From NCBI GenBank assembly GCA_038502055.1, contig JAXRKN010000037.1, positions 6,852,501 to 6,916,500 on the forward strand: a DNA stretch of 64,000 nt, given 5' to 3'. Below are positions 1 to 14,553 of the stretch, in pieces (position 1 is the stretch's first letter; every line of letters begins with the position of its first letter). Position numbers and translations under genes: made by a program. Under the pieces are notes generated by a model. It was not told the origin of the DNA and made no database searches. It saw nothing but the letters and a program-made list of their open reading frames with translations. This stretch comes from Tanytarsus gracilentus. Taxonomy: Eukaryota > Arthropoda > Insecta > Diptera > Chironomidae.

Positions 1-3000
1 CGTTTTAGAATCGTCACTAACTTGCGTAAATTCGATGAGATTAAAAACACTTTTAAGTCCAACGGTCAAAAAATTTCCACAGTGCGCGAGCGACAATATT
101 AGTTCGGCTCATTATCTTTCAACGTTATTTGCTCTTTCTGAATTTTACTAACGTGCATGATTCTGCGAAAACTGAAGATGTACTGGCATGACGTCAGAAT
201 ATTTTTTTATTCACTTCTTTTTAGGCCATAAGCGCGCAAAAATTTAAGCTGGATTAGAGAAAAAATACCGTTGGCGAATCTTGCATCAATAGTTGTTATT
301 TATTTGGCACAAGTAGAAAAGAATTAGGGAATTCCAGATAATTCTATTAAAAATAAATTGTTATGCGTATGGTAAACAATATTTTGCTACATCGCAATAT
401 TCAGCACTTTTTTCCGATTATTTTGCCAACTCATTAAATCAATTTAATTAAACTAACTTAATAATATTGACAAAAACAACTTCACACGAAATGTTGTCGA
501 GTGTCAAAATCATTTACCATATTTTAATTGAACTATCATAATTAATTTACATTAAATTTGCCCAAACTCGTTGCTTTGTTTGCGGAAAGCCACAAAATTA
601 TTTCCCACACAAATAACGCATGCAATGACACACAAAATTATCGCTCCTGATGCTCATTTGCAATTTTGGCATTTTCATGAGAATTATTATTTATGATGAA
701 AATGTGATGTGGAGTTCACTCAAAGAGCACTCACATTAAAATGTATCGAGAGTGTGTGCATAAGTTTTACATAAATTATCATCATCTCGTGCAAATATTG
801 CGAATAATTGAAGATTCATCTAGAAAGTGATTCGTTTTCAGTTCATTAACATTTTGTATCCAGAAGGTCATGTTCAATAGATAAATATTGACATGCAATA
901 TTCTCGAACGAGTGCATAATGCAATAGTCTTAAAATAATTTCAAAAGTGGAAAAATTTGGAGTGTATAAAAATTAATTAAAGAGTGTTAGACAGCCAGAC
1001 GACGGTAGCATGATAAATATACAAAGCTTAAGAGCACATAACACACTATAATTCAAAAACATTGTCGTCGACTGGTTTCCTGCCCGCCCACACAACAGAA
1101 GCAGTCTTTCTAACGATATGATCACAGAGAAGCAATGAAAACTGTCAACTGCACTAAACATCTAACACAAAATTTTCACTCCGCGTATATCGTACATGAA
1201 AAGGCGACATAAAATTGTGTGAAAATAAACAACAAGGCAGGAAAAAGAGTTTTTTTTTGCTGCAATGACATCCATGAAGTGTGAAGTTGTGATAGAATTT
1301 TAATGGGATTTTATCCGTTTGTGAGAGTGATTTTAGGACGCCCGGAGGAGGCGAACAAAAATTATTTCGAGTGCACTTCATTCCAAGTGATGAGGAAATT
1401 TTCTATAAAATCATTAAACACAGAGAAATTCTGCATTTCATGTCGCATGCTCGAAAGTTTCGTTACAAATTTAATTGGTTGTGCAATTGAGTTTAGAACA
1501 TAATAAAATGTCAAGAGAACAGCATCCACAAGCTGACCTGAAATTGAGTTAATCGCTGACCAATCATGGGAAAATTCGAATGTACATTACATGCACATTG
1601 TGCAGTGGTTCATGTATTCACAAAAATGTTTTTTCTTTGACAATTTTTTTATACCCAATCCTTTCATGCTCGAAGTCACCGTCAGTGTGGTGAAGTCTGC
1701 TGCAGAGATTTTTCCACATGCACGATTCTCACAGTGAACAACTCAATTTTTCATATATAAAGCGTATGTGAAAAAATTTCGTCATCATCGCCAAACTGTA
1801 TGATACCAAGTTCTTATAAAAAATATGACAGTTGGGTTTAGAACTTTTCCGTGAATTTTAAATTTGTCACATAACCACACGATCGAACACAGTAAACCAT
1901 CAGTAATTTTTCATTCCTTGTTGTTGCCACACCATCCATTCGATTTTTAGAGCGCAAATTTGCGTAACAAATTTTCAACATTTTTTTCAATCCCGCTTCC
2001 TAACCAGACATAGAGAATTTGTCAAAGCGAAATGAAGAATGAGTTGTTAGACGGAAACGAGTCAAAACTTTCATCGATCATCATGTGAGGTAGGTAGAAA
2101 GGCAGAAATCAAAGAGGCGTGAAATTTGAGGACATTCATCATCATTCATCGATCATTTTTCAACTGCAAGCTTGTCTCTATTGTTGCAGAAAAATGTTGC
2201 AATTTTTTTTGTTGTGAAGATGAAAAGTTAATTTAAATTAATTGATGAATTGCTCAGTTAGATGTGAGATGAATTTTTTGTGTATCGTTTCAATGCTACA
2301 TTTAATTGATTTTAATTCACTCCTCACATTATTGCCGTAACATAATGTGCCCTTGATGTAGCATTATGTACATGTCTGTATGCGAAGAAGAAGTAAGTAA
2401 AAAATCTCATTATAACCGAGTGAAAAAAATTACGGTTGCGATTTGGAAATTATGCTGCTCTCTAAATTGCCCTCGAATAAAAATTACTTTGCCGAATATT
2501 TTTCTCGATATGTTGAAATAATAATTTTTTTTGGCAGCCACCTCGACATCATTATTTCCACTTCCACACCTCAGATGCAGATAAAAATAATTTTCATAAG
2601 ATTTAAGCCTGCGGGAGAAAATCTGGCGGATATTCAATTAATCAAATTATAAAATTTTCCTTCATCTCATTTCCCACTCAACACCCTCATCAACTCTCGG
2701 CATAATTTGAAATTAATTTCCATCCTTATATAATGACTTTAAATGAAGCTGTTTAGCTCTATTTAAGCGATGGTTTTGCATAAATTATCGTTGTGAATTT
2801 TAATAGAAGAAAATTCTTAAATCAAGGTAAGAAAATTTTTTAAAAATTAATTTTCATTTTTTTAAATTAATATTCAAAAATTCTTAGCATTAAAAGTTTC
2901 CATCCCTTATTTTTTATTTTATAAATCGCTCAGTAATCACATCAAGCGCTGTTTATATATTTTTTATTTCACTAAACATCAAAGTCGATTGTGTCAACAG

Positions 3001-5018
3001 CAGACGATTTCAAGAATAATAAATAACCAGAAAAATCTCTCTCTTTTCGCCCTCGTTCGCTTTTCTTTTCCCATCCATTCATTCCACTTTTATGAACACA
3101 CCATTCACCACTATTGGATTATTCTCATTGGGCCGTTGAGAGTGAATGAACAAAAAAGACAAATTAATCGCTTTTTATTTAGCCTCGAGTGTTATAATAC
3201 GATTTTGGTTCTTACGAGATGTGTTTTTATGACGGGAGAATTTTATTGTTCTTGTAAATAGTCAATCGCTTCATGATATTTACAGCTACCGATGATGCAC
3301 AATGCGTGCGTACGTTCATACGTTATTCGGTTATGTTTTTCTGCGGTTCTCCAAAATTTTCCTCTCGTGTGTATTTTATTTGTTTTCTATTGTTTTTTTA
3401 TGTGTTGATGATGACAAATAAATATTCGAGTGTTTTCTATCAAAATAAATTTTGTTTACAATTTAAAAATTTAAAATTTTTAAATATAAATTCTCTTGAA
3501 TTCAACAGCGGTCAAAGTCGTTTTACTTTTTAAACATCATGCGCAGAATAAAGTGAAAAACATTTAATTAGATGTTGATGAAACTTACACTAATTTGTCA
3601 TGTTTAATTTTAACTAAAAACTTAAATAAATTTAGGCAGAAATGTTCTTAGAAAGTCGTAAAGCATTTGACATTTTTGTAGAAATAATCATCTCTTTCTT
3701 TCTTGAAATTTTTTTGTCCAAATTATTGCACTTTGTTCTCAACTAAATGAAATCATCGCAAAATGCTCATATTAGTGAACAACACGAGTGCGAGTTCATC
3801 GGCTTTTAGAACACTCTATTGACTTTGAGAATATTTAAAGATAAATGCAGTATTTAAGATGGAAAAAAGCTAAACAAATAATATTTTTTTACACAAAACC
3901 ATCAATGGCAATTTAGAAGTCGAGGAAGATTTATTCGCCAATTAGTTGCACTTAATTCTTTAAAAATTATTTTGTGTACAAATTTTCTGTCTGTACTGTA
4001 AGATCAATGGACTTTCTTCGCTAATGTTTTGGAAATTCTTTAGATCTAGCAGTAAAAAAATTATCTACGTCAATGAATGATTTTTTCACTTAAGAAATTA
4101 GTACATTATTTCGCAGCATTGATTCTTAAAAATCAGTTGAGTGAAAATTTTAAATTTTTATCTACGAAAATAGCAGCAAGCTTTTTTCAAACACTCTCAT
4201 CTCATCGCAACCTTTAGACTCAGTAAAATTGTAAATTGTTTCGCTTTAATCATATTAAAGCTTCAATCAATGTCTGAGAGGCATTTTCAGAAATACCCAA
4301 AACAAGAAGAAGGTAATCTTAATTTTAGCAAAAAAAACCACAAAAGTTCATCGGCATTCCGATACATTGACATTGAACTTCAAAAAAATAATTTTAAATG
4401 CAATTAAACAAAGTTTAAAATTTACGTGATTACTAATTGGAAACAAAAAAAATAGATTAAGGTTCAAGTTGCATTCGACACGAGTTTTTTGTTATTCTAA
4501 ATTAATATTTTTGCAAGCGTACTTAAAATTTTTTTGCGATTATTTTCCATGAACTTAAATTCAGTAGCAGCAACCGCAAAATCAAACAATCATCAATGCA
4601 CACTCATTTTTCACTGAGAAGAGTTTCCTTCTTTCTCTCCCGCTCCCGTATATGTTAACTCATGAATAACATCATTTGCGTCTGCGCCACATGCCATGGG
4701 TATATTGGTGAATATGAAATTTTTAATATTCTCACACACAAAATGAACGTGAATACAAAGAGGAGAGTTGAAAAGACTATTTTCGGTGGTTTTTTAACGA
4801 CGAGAGAAAAAATTGCAGGCGGAGCAAAAGAAGAGAACTTTTTCATGAATAAATTTTTAAGAGCAAAAATTATGCAATTCAAATTAGATTTTTTTTCAAG
4901 GCCTTGCAAGGGTGTGATTTTCAATTAGCTCGCAGCAGATTGATTTATTTTCATAAGAAAGGGGCTCAATTTATCAAAATATTAAATTTTGTTCATTGGA
5001 ATGTAAAAAGAAACTTGC
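1..5018. other. Non-coding stretch 3' of the last visible Dbx exon
   Basis: AT-rich sequence with only short chance reading frames. It should be intron (or beyond) of Dbx on the minus strand, because the homeobox is cut after the exon at 5019..5122 and the rest must lie further left. I searched the minus strand here for codons for the third homeodomain helix (WFQNRRMKW core) and did not find them. No RNA gene or mobile element recognised. Confidence 0.5.
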
Positions 5019-8000
5019 CTGCGAATCCTTCAACCCTAATCGTTCCGCTAATTTCTTTCTGTCAGGTTTGCTGATGTATTTTTGAATTTGAAATCGTTTC
5101 TCTAAACCCTTCCGTTGCGAGTCTACGAAAAGTGTTGTAAAATATATATTTTTGTGATGATGATTTTGACAAGCATTTGACAAAGTGAGTGAAAAAATTA
5201 CCTGAAAATACCGCTCTCCTCATCATGCCTCGTCGAGGCTTTCCTCTTGTTGAATGCGCCCATGGGAAGCCTTGTCCTGAGATCGAAAATGAATTAATGC
5301 AATTTGAGTAAAAGTCAAAACACATGTTAACAAGCAGATTAAATAATGACATTGTTTTTATGGGTAGTTCCTTGAGTTAACAATTTAATTTATGATTAAA
5401 CAGTGAACAAGCTATTTTGCGGTACTTTGAAAATAAATTGTATGTTTTATGACAAAGAGTAGTTTAATTAAAAATTTACAGAACTTCCCATAGGCAGTTA
5501 AATTTTCTAAACTTACCTGGCGGAAGGGGAAAAACTTGTGGTCCTGCTCCTAAACGCAACGAGAGTAAAATTTTAGAATGCTATTAAATGCATTTCGAAT
5601 CAATGCAATACCTGTAATGTAAGGATTCCTGCAGTGCGCCAACAGCGAATGCAAGTGCGGATGATTAATTCCATGGTGCAGAAACGGACGACTAGGAAGT
5701 GGTTTCGCTATAACTTTATTATCACGACTATCGTTATTCGCTTGATGTTCGGGACTACTTTCATTATTATTGTTATTGTTATTGCATGAAAGAGCATTTA
5801 GTTCACTCCCGTTATTATTACTACCACTGTTGCCATTCGTATGCAGATGATGATGATGGTGATGATGATGATTGGCGATAAATGCTGGATTTGTTAGATG
5901 ATTTTGTTGTATTAAATTTTGTTGAATATAAGGCCAAAGGTTTTGCGGTTGAATAAATTCTGAAAGAAGGTGATGAAGCGAAAAAAATATTTATTTCACG
6001 TGAACTAATTCTAATTTGCTCGTGTTAGAAATTAATTTGATTGACTTAACACCTTTCACATTAATTATTTCTTCTTAATTGGTAATTCATAAATTTAACA
6101 CGCGAGTTGATTTTAAATTTTTATTGTATTTTTAGCTAACTCAATTAAATTCTAATCAGTCGCTTATTAAGTGTAATAAAAGTGTTGAGAGTTAATTGAA
6201 ATTTATACTCTAGAAAATCTTTTTTGAATTAAACTTTTACAGGCACATGTCAATAATTTCGATTGTTTATTTTATAATTAGCCGTTTTTTCATGGCAGCC
6301 GATAGAACTTTTTTTTATGTTTTTTAGATGTAAATCTAATAACTTTCTGACACTACTTGTCTGACGTTTTTCACAAGAAATGCATTAAGTAAAGTGTAAT
6401 AATTTTTTTAGATAGCAAACTTTTGACGTCAATGGAACAAATCAAAGTGAGAAAAATTTAGTATGACACTTTAACTTAATATGAACTCGATGTAATGGAG
6501 ATGTCATGCAATCTCTTATGATTAAGTCTTCAGACTCGAGTTTAAGGCTGTTCAAAAATTATCACGCGATATTTTACTGTAAAAAAATTTAATAATACGT
6601 TGACGTCAAGTAAAGTTATGTAAACAATGTTAATATATTTGATTACTCTGATAAATATTTAAAGATTTTTTAAAACTAATATTTTTTAAATTATGAAATC
6701 ACCACAATTGTCGCAATCCAAAAAAATCAAGTCAAATTACAAATTTTAATGCGCTATTAGGAATTTTGATTCATCTTCAACACTCGACCTTTAATCATTT
6801 TTTTTAAGCTTTTTGTTAAGCAACTCGACTCATTAAATTGCTCAAAAAAAGATGCGAAACTCTCGATGATGAAGAAATAAAAATGCCAAAAATGTTTCTT
6901 CTTTTTGTACCCAAAAACTTAATTTTGAAGTTTGAAATATTCCATAATTTTCAATTCATAAAGAAGTTGAGAATAATTTTCGTAATTGTCGATCAATGAA
7001 TAATTGCCGGACGTATAAATTGACTTTGTGGATAATAAAATGTTTAAAGAAATTTAAAATCGATTAAAATACATTGTAGGTTTATTGTAGACGCTTGATT
7101 AATTTTTAATGTAATGTTTACCTTTGAAGTACTTATTATCAATCGCGTGGAACAATTAAGGATTTCTATTGTTTGTACATCTAAGTTTCTTAAAAATAAT
7201 TAGATGTTTTAGTTTCAAATGATATGAAATTAATATTTCCAAAAATAATTATTTATAATTTAAAAGCGCTTAAAAAAGTTCCAAAACTCATTCAAAAGTG
7301 AAAAATTTTACACTCATCTCCAAGTTTAAATTGTTTTATCCTAAAAGCGTTAATTCGAGTGGAAAAATTTTCTAACGTCAACACTTCTGTCGTTTGTCGG
7401 CAAAATTTAATTTTTGCTCTTCTTCTTGCTTAATTTTCCATCAGCAGACACAGACAAATGAGGAAATTTCTTCACACTCGTTTACACCATGTGGGATTTT
7501 GGGTGTGGGAGAGATTTTATCATGAGTGAAAAAGTTTTGGTGCGAAAGTTGAAATATAAAATATTTTAGAGTTGATTTTGACAAAATTTAAACTTTGAAT
7601 GGCTTAAAAATTATTTCAACACAATTTTAAATCAAAAAAATTCATAAAATCTCATAAAAATAAAAATCACTTTGAGTGAAATATTTCAACGATAAAAAAC
7701 ATTAAATGACAAATTAATGCAGCCCACAAAAATAATAAAAAAATCCATGTTGCAATTTATTGCGAAAAAAAATCTGTGCTTTATTTTAATTTCATTGTCA
7801 GCCCACCAGAATTAAATGCAATATTTTTTGCCTCATAAATGCATATGAATTAAATTATTTGCACATTGTATGCGAAAAACATCCCTTCAACATGTTGTTT
7901 AACAATAAAAATAACTTCAAAAATTCCACACACAAAAAAAGTGAGCAGCAAAGTGAAATTCTCATTGTAACAGTTTTTTACTCTTTTGTATAAATAGTTT

Positions 8001-10039
8001 TTTTATTTGATAGAAAAAAAGGCTGGCAAAAGAACTATTTTAAGCCCTCTAGTTAATAAAAAATGGATAAATATCGTTTGAAATACGATGTTGCTAATAG
8101 ATCCTCCTTTAGTTATAGGTCGAGACAACAAAAGACGGATTAAGTTTCCATTTATGAGGTTATTTGCTACATGCTTTAGTCTCTTTATCCATGACAGGCA
8201 ATAGATAAATAATTGCATAATTCACAAATGTTTTTACAGCCTTGTTTATGGTCTCGTTTTAACCAACAAAAATTTTTATTGAATTGCCACACACAAACGA
8301 TTTTTTTAATCTCTCGCTTGTAAAATTGTGAAAGGGGTTGTTTGTGTTAGGAATTATACGAGCGATTGAATCAAATTAGAGGGAAATTCAAGAAATATTA
8401 AATTTAATGCTCATCAACTCAATGTTTTGATTTCAGATTTTATTTGGTGGAAAATATTTTAAAAATATCTCGAAGGCATTTGAAGAAATCTTTAATGAAA
8501 ATAAAATTTTTTTAGGTCGAGACAGAATTGAAAAAATCTTAAATACAGCACGAGTAAATGCCAGCAAATTGCTTTGGTTATTTATATACTTAAGACTCTC
8601 TCCAATGTAACATCATGACTGTAATCGCAATAATAAAATTCCTCTCATCCGAGTCTCAACTGATATGATGGAGAATGAGGAAAAAACACTTTAATTTGGC
8701 GTCAGCTGGCAGCTCACTTAGGAAACGTTTTTCCTCTCTTCTTCGAAGCTTGGAAAATATAAATGTTTATTTCCCGCTCTTCTGAATAATCTCAAATATC
8801 TTGGCGCACACATTGGCAAGATGTTGCACATACAAATCGTGGTGAGAGCGAGAGAAAAAAAATCAATTTTTTCTTCTTTCTTCAGTGAACTTTTCTTACA
8901 ATTCAGAAGTTAATCGAAATCAAACTTTTTCCACTTCATTCAATTGGCAAATAATATCAAATTGATTTTATGATTATGAATGCATAAATTATGTGCCAAT
9001 ATTTGTTCTTTCCCTCTCTACTCTGTGGCAAATTTGATCGGATATTATTTCCGAGCGAGAACAGAAGGTGGAATAGGAAAATTTTGCAATAAAATTTATT
9101 AATTTTTGATTGAAGATAAATTTGTTTGAGTGCAAATGAGTGAATATAAATATTCATAAGATATCTGCGTGCTTAAAAGATTAAGTCAGCAAATAATGAG
9201 AATTCAAATTTTTTAAATTCGCGTGAAAAGTTTTTAAATTAATATTTGCTAAAAGACTTTAAGAATTTTTTGTTTTAAAAATTTTACAAAACTTTTTCTC
9301 ACTTTTAAAAACTGTTTCAAAACTATTTGAATTTTCACTGAAATTTCAAAAATTAATAAAAACAATTCTAGAATAAATAGGAAATATTTCTAAAGGCAAA
9401 AACACCTTGTTTTGATATTATTGAAAATTAGAAAAAACAATTTTAAGTTTGCAAAAATAATTAGCAAATTATTTTAATTTCATCAAAATATTTTTAAGTC
9501 ACACATGAATGAACTAAAATGATTCTTCAAATTCATCTTAAAAATTTTTAAATCTTATTATTCTACTAACCATTTCTAACTTTAACACATGTATCCCTTT
9601 TGGTATCACTTAAGATAGCGGAGACGCTAAATTTGAGTACAGGTTTACTTGGCAATTCCTTAATGTGAGTATCCTTCGTGTTTTGTGTAAAGAAGTCATT
9701 AACAAATCCACACTTCTCGCACTTCTCATCAATATTCGCACTAATATTTATCTTAACATTCTCATTAAAACGACCACACTTGACGCAAGTAAATTCATTC
9801 AAATTCTCTGCATTATCTGCTTGAATGACTGTATAGCCGCGTATTAACTCATCGTCCGAGAGCGGCGAGTTTTGGTGGTTCATGCTATTATAGCTTTTTG
9901 GTGAATCACAAAGTGAGTCTTTTAAATCCGAATTATGGTCAGAATCACTCTCATCTGACTCTGAAATAGACCCTGTTGAATCCATTTGTTCATCCTTGTC
10001 CTCGTTCAAAATATTATCTACTAAAAATGCTGTCGACAT
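5019..10039 (-). CDS. Dbx: Dbx homeobox transcription factor, 3'-partial
   Basis: Nuclear homeodomain regulator, in animals mainly of neuron identity. Minus-strand exons: 9571..10039, 5612..5959, 5517..5549, 5202..5276, 5019..5122; phases agree at every junction, giving 343 residues before the missing last exon(s). Residues 5-11 (FLVDNIL) and 137-143 (FSVSAIL) are eh1-like motifs with counterparts in vertebrate DBX1, where such motifs recruit Groucho/TLE. Between them lies a C85xxC88...C107xxC110 pair resembling a zinc ribbon. Exon 2 carries eight histidines and an asparagine run. The homeodomain begins GKPRRGMMRRAVFSDSQRK and continues through QKYISKPDRKKLAERLG, which is diagnostic for Dbx; it stops at KDSQ, a common homeobox intron site. 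The donor after the last exon is GC (CAG/gcaagt). The start ATG has an in-frame TAA just upstream. Helix 3 was not found in the window. Confidence 0.9.
5960..9570 (-). other. Large Dbx intron 1
   Basis: Intron of 3.6 kb between the N-terminal exon and the His/Asn-rich exon of Dbx. Donor is AATG/gttagt at 9570 and acceptor is ttctttcag at 5960 (minus strand). The content is AT-rich with no reading frame worth calling. It is far longer than the other introns, so it is a natural place for regulatory elements, but I see no specific one. Confidence 0.7.
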
Positions 10040-10149
10040 TTTTTTTTATTCACTCATTTATGTCTCAATTAAATTAAATTAAATTTTTACTCCGGAAACT
10101 TTTCAATTTTCGTGACAATCGGAACAATGACTGGTGAAGGACTGACTGA

Positions 10150-10234
10150 ATTTTCAGCATGCAGCAAATTTCTCTCGTTCATGACGATCATCATCAACCC
10201 TCACACAAACCCATCCCTCTTCTTTGATTTTATA
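10150..10234 (-). promoter_or_regulatory. Candidate Dbx core promoter
   Basis: On the minus strand a TATAAAA lies at 10234..10228, about 190 bp before the Dbx start codon. Two overlapping arthropod-initiator-like TCAGT motifs follow about 75 bp downstream (near 10156). TATA and TCAGT are too far apart to belong to one core, so the start site could be about 30 bp after the TATA or at the TCAGT. Inference only. Confidence 0.3.
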
Positions 10235-10239
10235 CGAAA

Positions 10240-13200
10240 TGAACGAAGCAAATGACGATGTACAAAAATTCTATGTGGGGTAGAAAAATTTTCGACGATT
10301 TTCCTCTTCTTCTTTCACCCTAGCCATATTTTTTTCATCATCATCATCATCCTTTAAGACGAGGGCGTGGCTTATCGCATTTCTAAATGTGTGTGAGTGA
10401 AAAGGACGAAAAAATTATTTTCAGTATTCAGGAAGTGATTTTTCTCTCCCCAAAAAAAATGAATGCTGGTGAAATAATAAAAACTGTTCTGTGTGCCTTA
10501 TATACTCGAATGATAAAATCAATAAAAACATTATGGGACAAACAGCTCAATTTTGGCATAATCATCAGCCAGCATTGATTGTCGTCAACAGCTAGACTAT
10601 ATGGAAATCCTTTAAATATTTGATGGCACTTAGCATTGCAATATGGTGAACAATCTGAAGGGGGTTTCCTTGAAAATGTGAGCTTCGTTTATGCATTTTA
10701 TATTTTTAGATTTAAAATAATAAAAAGTTTTACTTATTTTTTTATTGCGTAATTTTTCACAATAAAACAAATTAGGAAATAAAAAAAGTAATGTCAAAAA
10801 TTTCCGAAAGTTTGTGCTTTCGTTTAAACGACATGCTTACGATTATCGCAATTTAATGACATTTTCATGATGTTTTATTACGAAAACTTTTCACACTCGA
10901 GCTTGTCATAATTTTTTAAGGAACTTTATACAGCGGATGTAGAAAATTAAGATGAATTTATGTGCAAAATATTCATTTTCCGCCCACCCCAACATACAAA
11001 TTTATTTTACACATGAACGGAAAAAATTGTAATAAAAGATTCAGGACGACGACATCTGTTGCAGACACATCATCTTTCTTTAATAAAATTTTCATCGAGG
11101 ATTACTTTTTACGAACATTTTCATTCGAACATGTTTCTTCGTATATAAAAAAGGGACTAAGTGAAATGATTTTCTGTGAATATTGTTGTTGTGATATGGA
11201 GAAATAAATGAATGTGGATGCTCCAATGGGCTAAAGTAAACCTCTGTTGCTCCTTCTGTGCTCAAATGAGAAATGTGTTGATTATTATGTGTGATGATGA
11301 CTTAATATGCACAAAATAACTTTTGATTGCTGGAAATGAATTTAAAATAAATTGCTCTCTTAATTTTGTTGACTTACTTTACATGAATTAAATTATTTAT
11401 ATGTTTATAAATTTATTTTTATAAAATTTTCTGTGCTATGATAAAATTCAAATTTTTAATAAAAATTTAGATTTTCGTTAACATTTTTAAATATTTTATT
11501 CTGGATACCCAAAAATATCTTTTTCGCCAACATAAACAAGAAGAAGTCAAAAAAAGAAAACCGATAAAGACGTTCCAAAAAAGAAGATGATTCACAATAA
11601 CAACAGCAATAATAACGTGAAGAAAAGAAGACGGAAAAATTTTACTGGAAATATTTGCCGTGTATTTGGAATATTATAAACGTCACTTGCATGTGTCGCA
11701 AGAGAAAATTTATAGAATTGCGAGAAAATGTTATAATAATAAAAATAATAACACTGAAAAGTGTTTTGCAGCGAGACTTTTCGACTTTTTCTTTTGCCAT
11801 GACAATTTTAACCCTCCTAAAATAATCTCGGGCGGTGAAAATGTAGATAAAAGTCTACCAATAAGCATGTTATAAATGTAAAATATTTATTATATGATCG
11901 CATTAAATGTGTAAAGTAAGTCTTCTACCCTGAATGTGTCATAAACTGCTTAAAGTATATTTAGCACATTGAGACTATATTATGTTTATGTAGGGTGTCG
12001 CACCGCATACACATAGAGCGAAAAAATCTGTCACTGACAAAAACAAAAAAATTAATAAAAGTGTCTTTACGCTCATTTATGAAATGCCTCACCCCACCTC
12101 ACACTTAGTCGCAGTCATTCTCATTTTCTGCACGCTTTGATTACCGGCTTGTCACAATAGAACGCAGATTTATCCTTGCGCGGAACTTTTATTTTAAATT
12201 TTTTTATTCTAATTTTGTAAAGTATTTTTAATTCCGAAAAAAGAGTTTGAAATTTTCTACAAGGGGTAAAATATGATTTTAATAAAATTATAAAATCATA
12301 AATGCCGTGGAGTTTTAATAATAAAAGTTTTTAATTTGCGTCATCTGACAAATTTTCCATTCATTGCTTTCTCTCCTCTCTCTATTTAATGCTCATCAAC
12401 ACATTGCACCGAAGAATGAATGAATGAGAGATTGGGCAATGTGAATTGGTTCTATTTAATGAAAACAGCGATTTTGTCATGGTCACGTGCATCATATTAA
12501 ATAAAATTCAGAACGTATTAGTCGCGCTTCACTATCAAATAAATCGCATAATTGGCTTTTCCACCTCGCTTTAGATTGCATCGATGATAATTGGATTAAG
12601 TTTTATGAGGACATTCTCTTTATTGAGTGCGAGTGTAGAAAAAAATCAAATCATTTATCGATATCGTAAATTAAAAAAGGTGGGCAAGTAAAAGTTGCCA
12701 AATTTGTTTGTTAATTTTCTGCAATAACAAAACAAAAAATATGTTATGATACAAATCACTTTATATTTTCATTTAAACTCTTCCATGTGTATCAAATTCA
12801 TCCCTTTCAAGCTGACAGAATAATTGATTTTGTTTATTAGAAGGGTTACAACGTCTGTTGCTTATGACTCCAGGATGATGTTTATGAAGCTGTTAGTGCT
12901 TTTGTGATTCAAAGAAATTATAAAAATATGTGCTCATGGTAGTGGAAGGTAATTTTGTGTGTAATTGAGTACAATACTGTGCGACCTTTTTAAAGTTGCA
13001 ATATGATACATTGAAGTTTCTCTTAATTATTAATCGGAAAGATTTGAAAACGAGGATGTCACATTTGATAATTTCTAAATCGCTTAACATTTCAAGATTT
13101 TTCCATTTTGACATCTCCCGCGTCAGGAATAAAAATTTCCATAATGTTACAAGACATCATCACTGCAAATATTTGTAGAGTTGTCAATCAAAAAAGAACA

Positions 13201-14553
13201 AATTCAACAGCAAACGGATTCTAATTTATGACAGTCGAAAAAATCACATTTAGTGGGAAAAATGAGATGTTTATGTAAATACGAAAGCAAACATGTCGAA
13301 TTGTGTATTTACATGTGAAAAAAAGAGTTGGCATTTTTGCGTATGAAAAGGCAAACAGCAACAACAATTGCTCCTAAAAACCCGTTCAACTATGCACATT
13401 TATTTTTATTTTTCATGAATTTTAAAATGTAGTTGTTGCCATTGTAATCGACCCAAAATAAACTTTTCTAATTGCTTCATGAATTCTTTTGCAAAAGAGT
13501 GATTTTGATATAAATTTCACTTCATGGAAGTGTATTCGTGTGTAAAAATGTGCCATAATTTGAAATTTATTATCCACGCAGCCAAAAAATGAGTTTTTTT
13601 ACCTCTCGGGTCTTTTTAAACTCGCTCATAACATCATCATCATTTAACAATTCTCAAAAAAAGGAAAATAAACATAATTCATGCCTGAAATTGAAATTGT
13701 TTTTACTGTGAAGTGCACACATGTTTTTTATTGCTTCGATGTTCTTTTTAAGTCGCACTTAAGGGTTACAAAGAAATTTTCTAAATTGACTTTACTTTTG
13801 GGTCGATTTAAGGAAATATCAATTAGGTCGGTGACTTGCAAATTTCAAGCCAAAGATCTCTTAATTAGGTAAATATATTTTTTAAATTAATTAAAATTTT
13901 GTATGAAAAATCTTTATGAATATAAATTTTGATTGCTGCAACTTTTTTTATAAAAAAAAATCAGTTCTGCTTGAATGAATTTCTTCGTCCCGACAAAAAA
14001 AATTAATGTCCAGAAATTTTTCAAAATTTTTGTTCAGTCTCCATTTGCGTCTTACATAACGACGTAGAAAGAATGATAAAGTTTAAATATGATAATCATC
14101 ATTAATATCCACTTAAAACGGCACTACATACACACAAAAAAAATCATTTATTGATAACCAAACTAGTAGACAAAAGTCAATAAAAGAGAAGATTTCAATG
14201 ATGCGAGTCAATGTGAAGGAGATTTCAAATTATTTTTATGCGAGACTTCCTGGTTCCAAAATAATAATTGTAATTGAGAATTGTTCTTACATGAGCTAAT
14301 TGACGCAATGCTGAGTAAATAAAATATAATTGTCATGAAACTTTAAAAATCTGTAATAAGTAAAAACTTGTGCTGGTTGAATTTCCTAATGCTTAAAAAC
14401 ATTTAAACCTTCCTGATTTTTAGACTGCACAGTCACATCTGATTCTTCTGTATTTTACCGGTCGTCGTACATAAAAATTATCGAGATAAAATTCAAATTC
14501 AATTACAAGAAGAGAGAGAAGTAAAAAGTGAGCACTTGAAGTATCTTGCTTAC
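10240..14553. other. Intergenic, no gene seen
   Basis: AT-rich sequence between the Dbx promoter candidate and a small candidate exon at 14.55 kb. The open frames here (for example at 10387, 11660 and 12893) have low-complexity composition and no matching splice structure. I see no RNA gene or mobile element. Confidence 0.5.
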
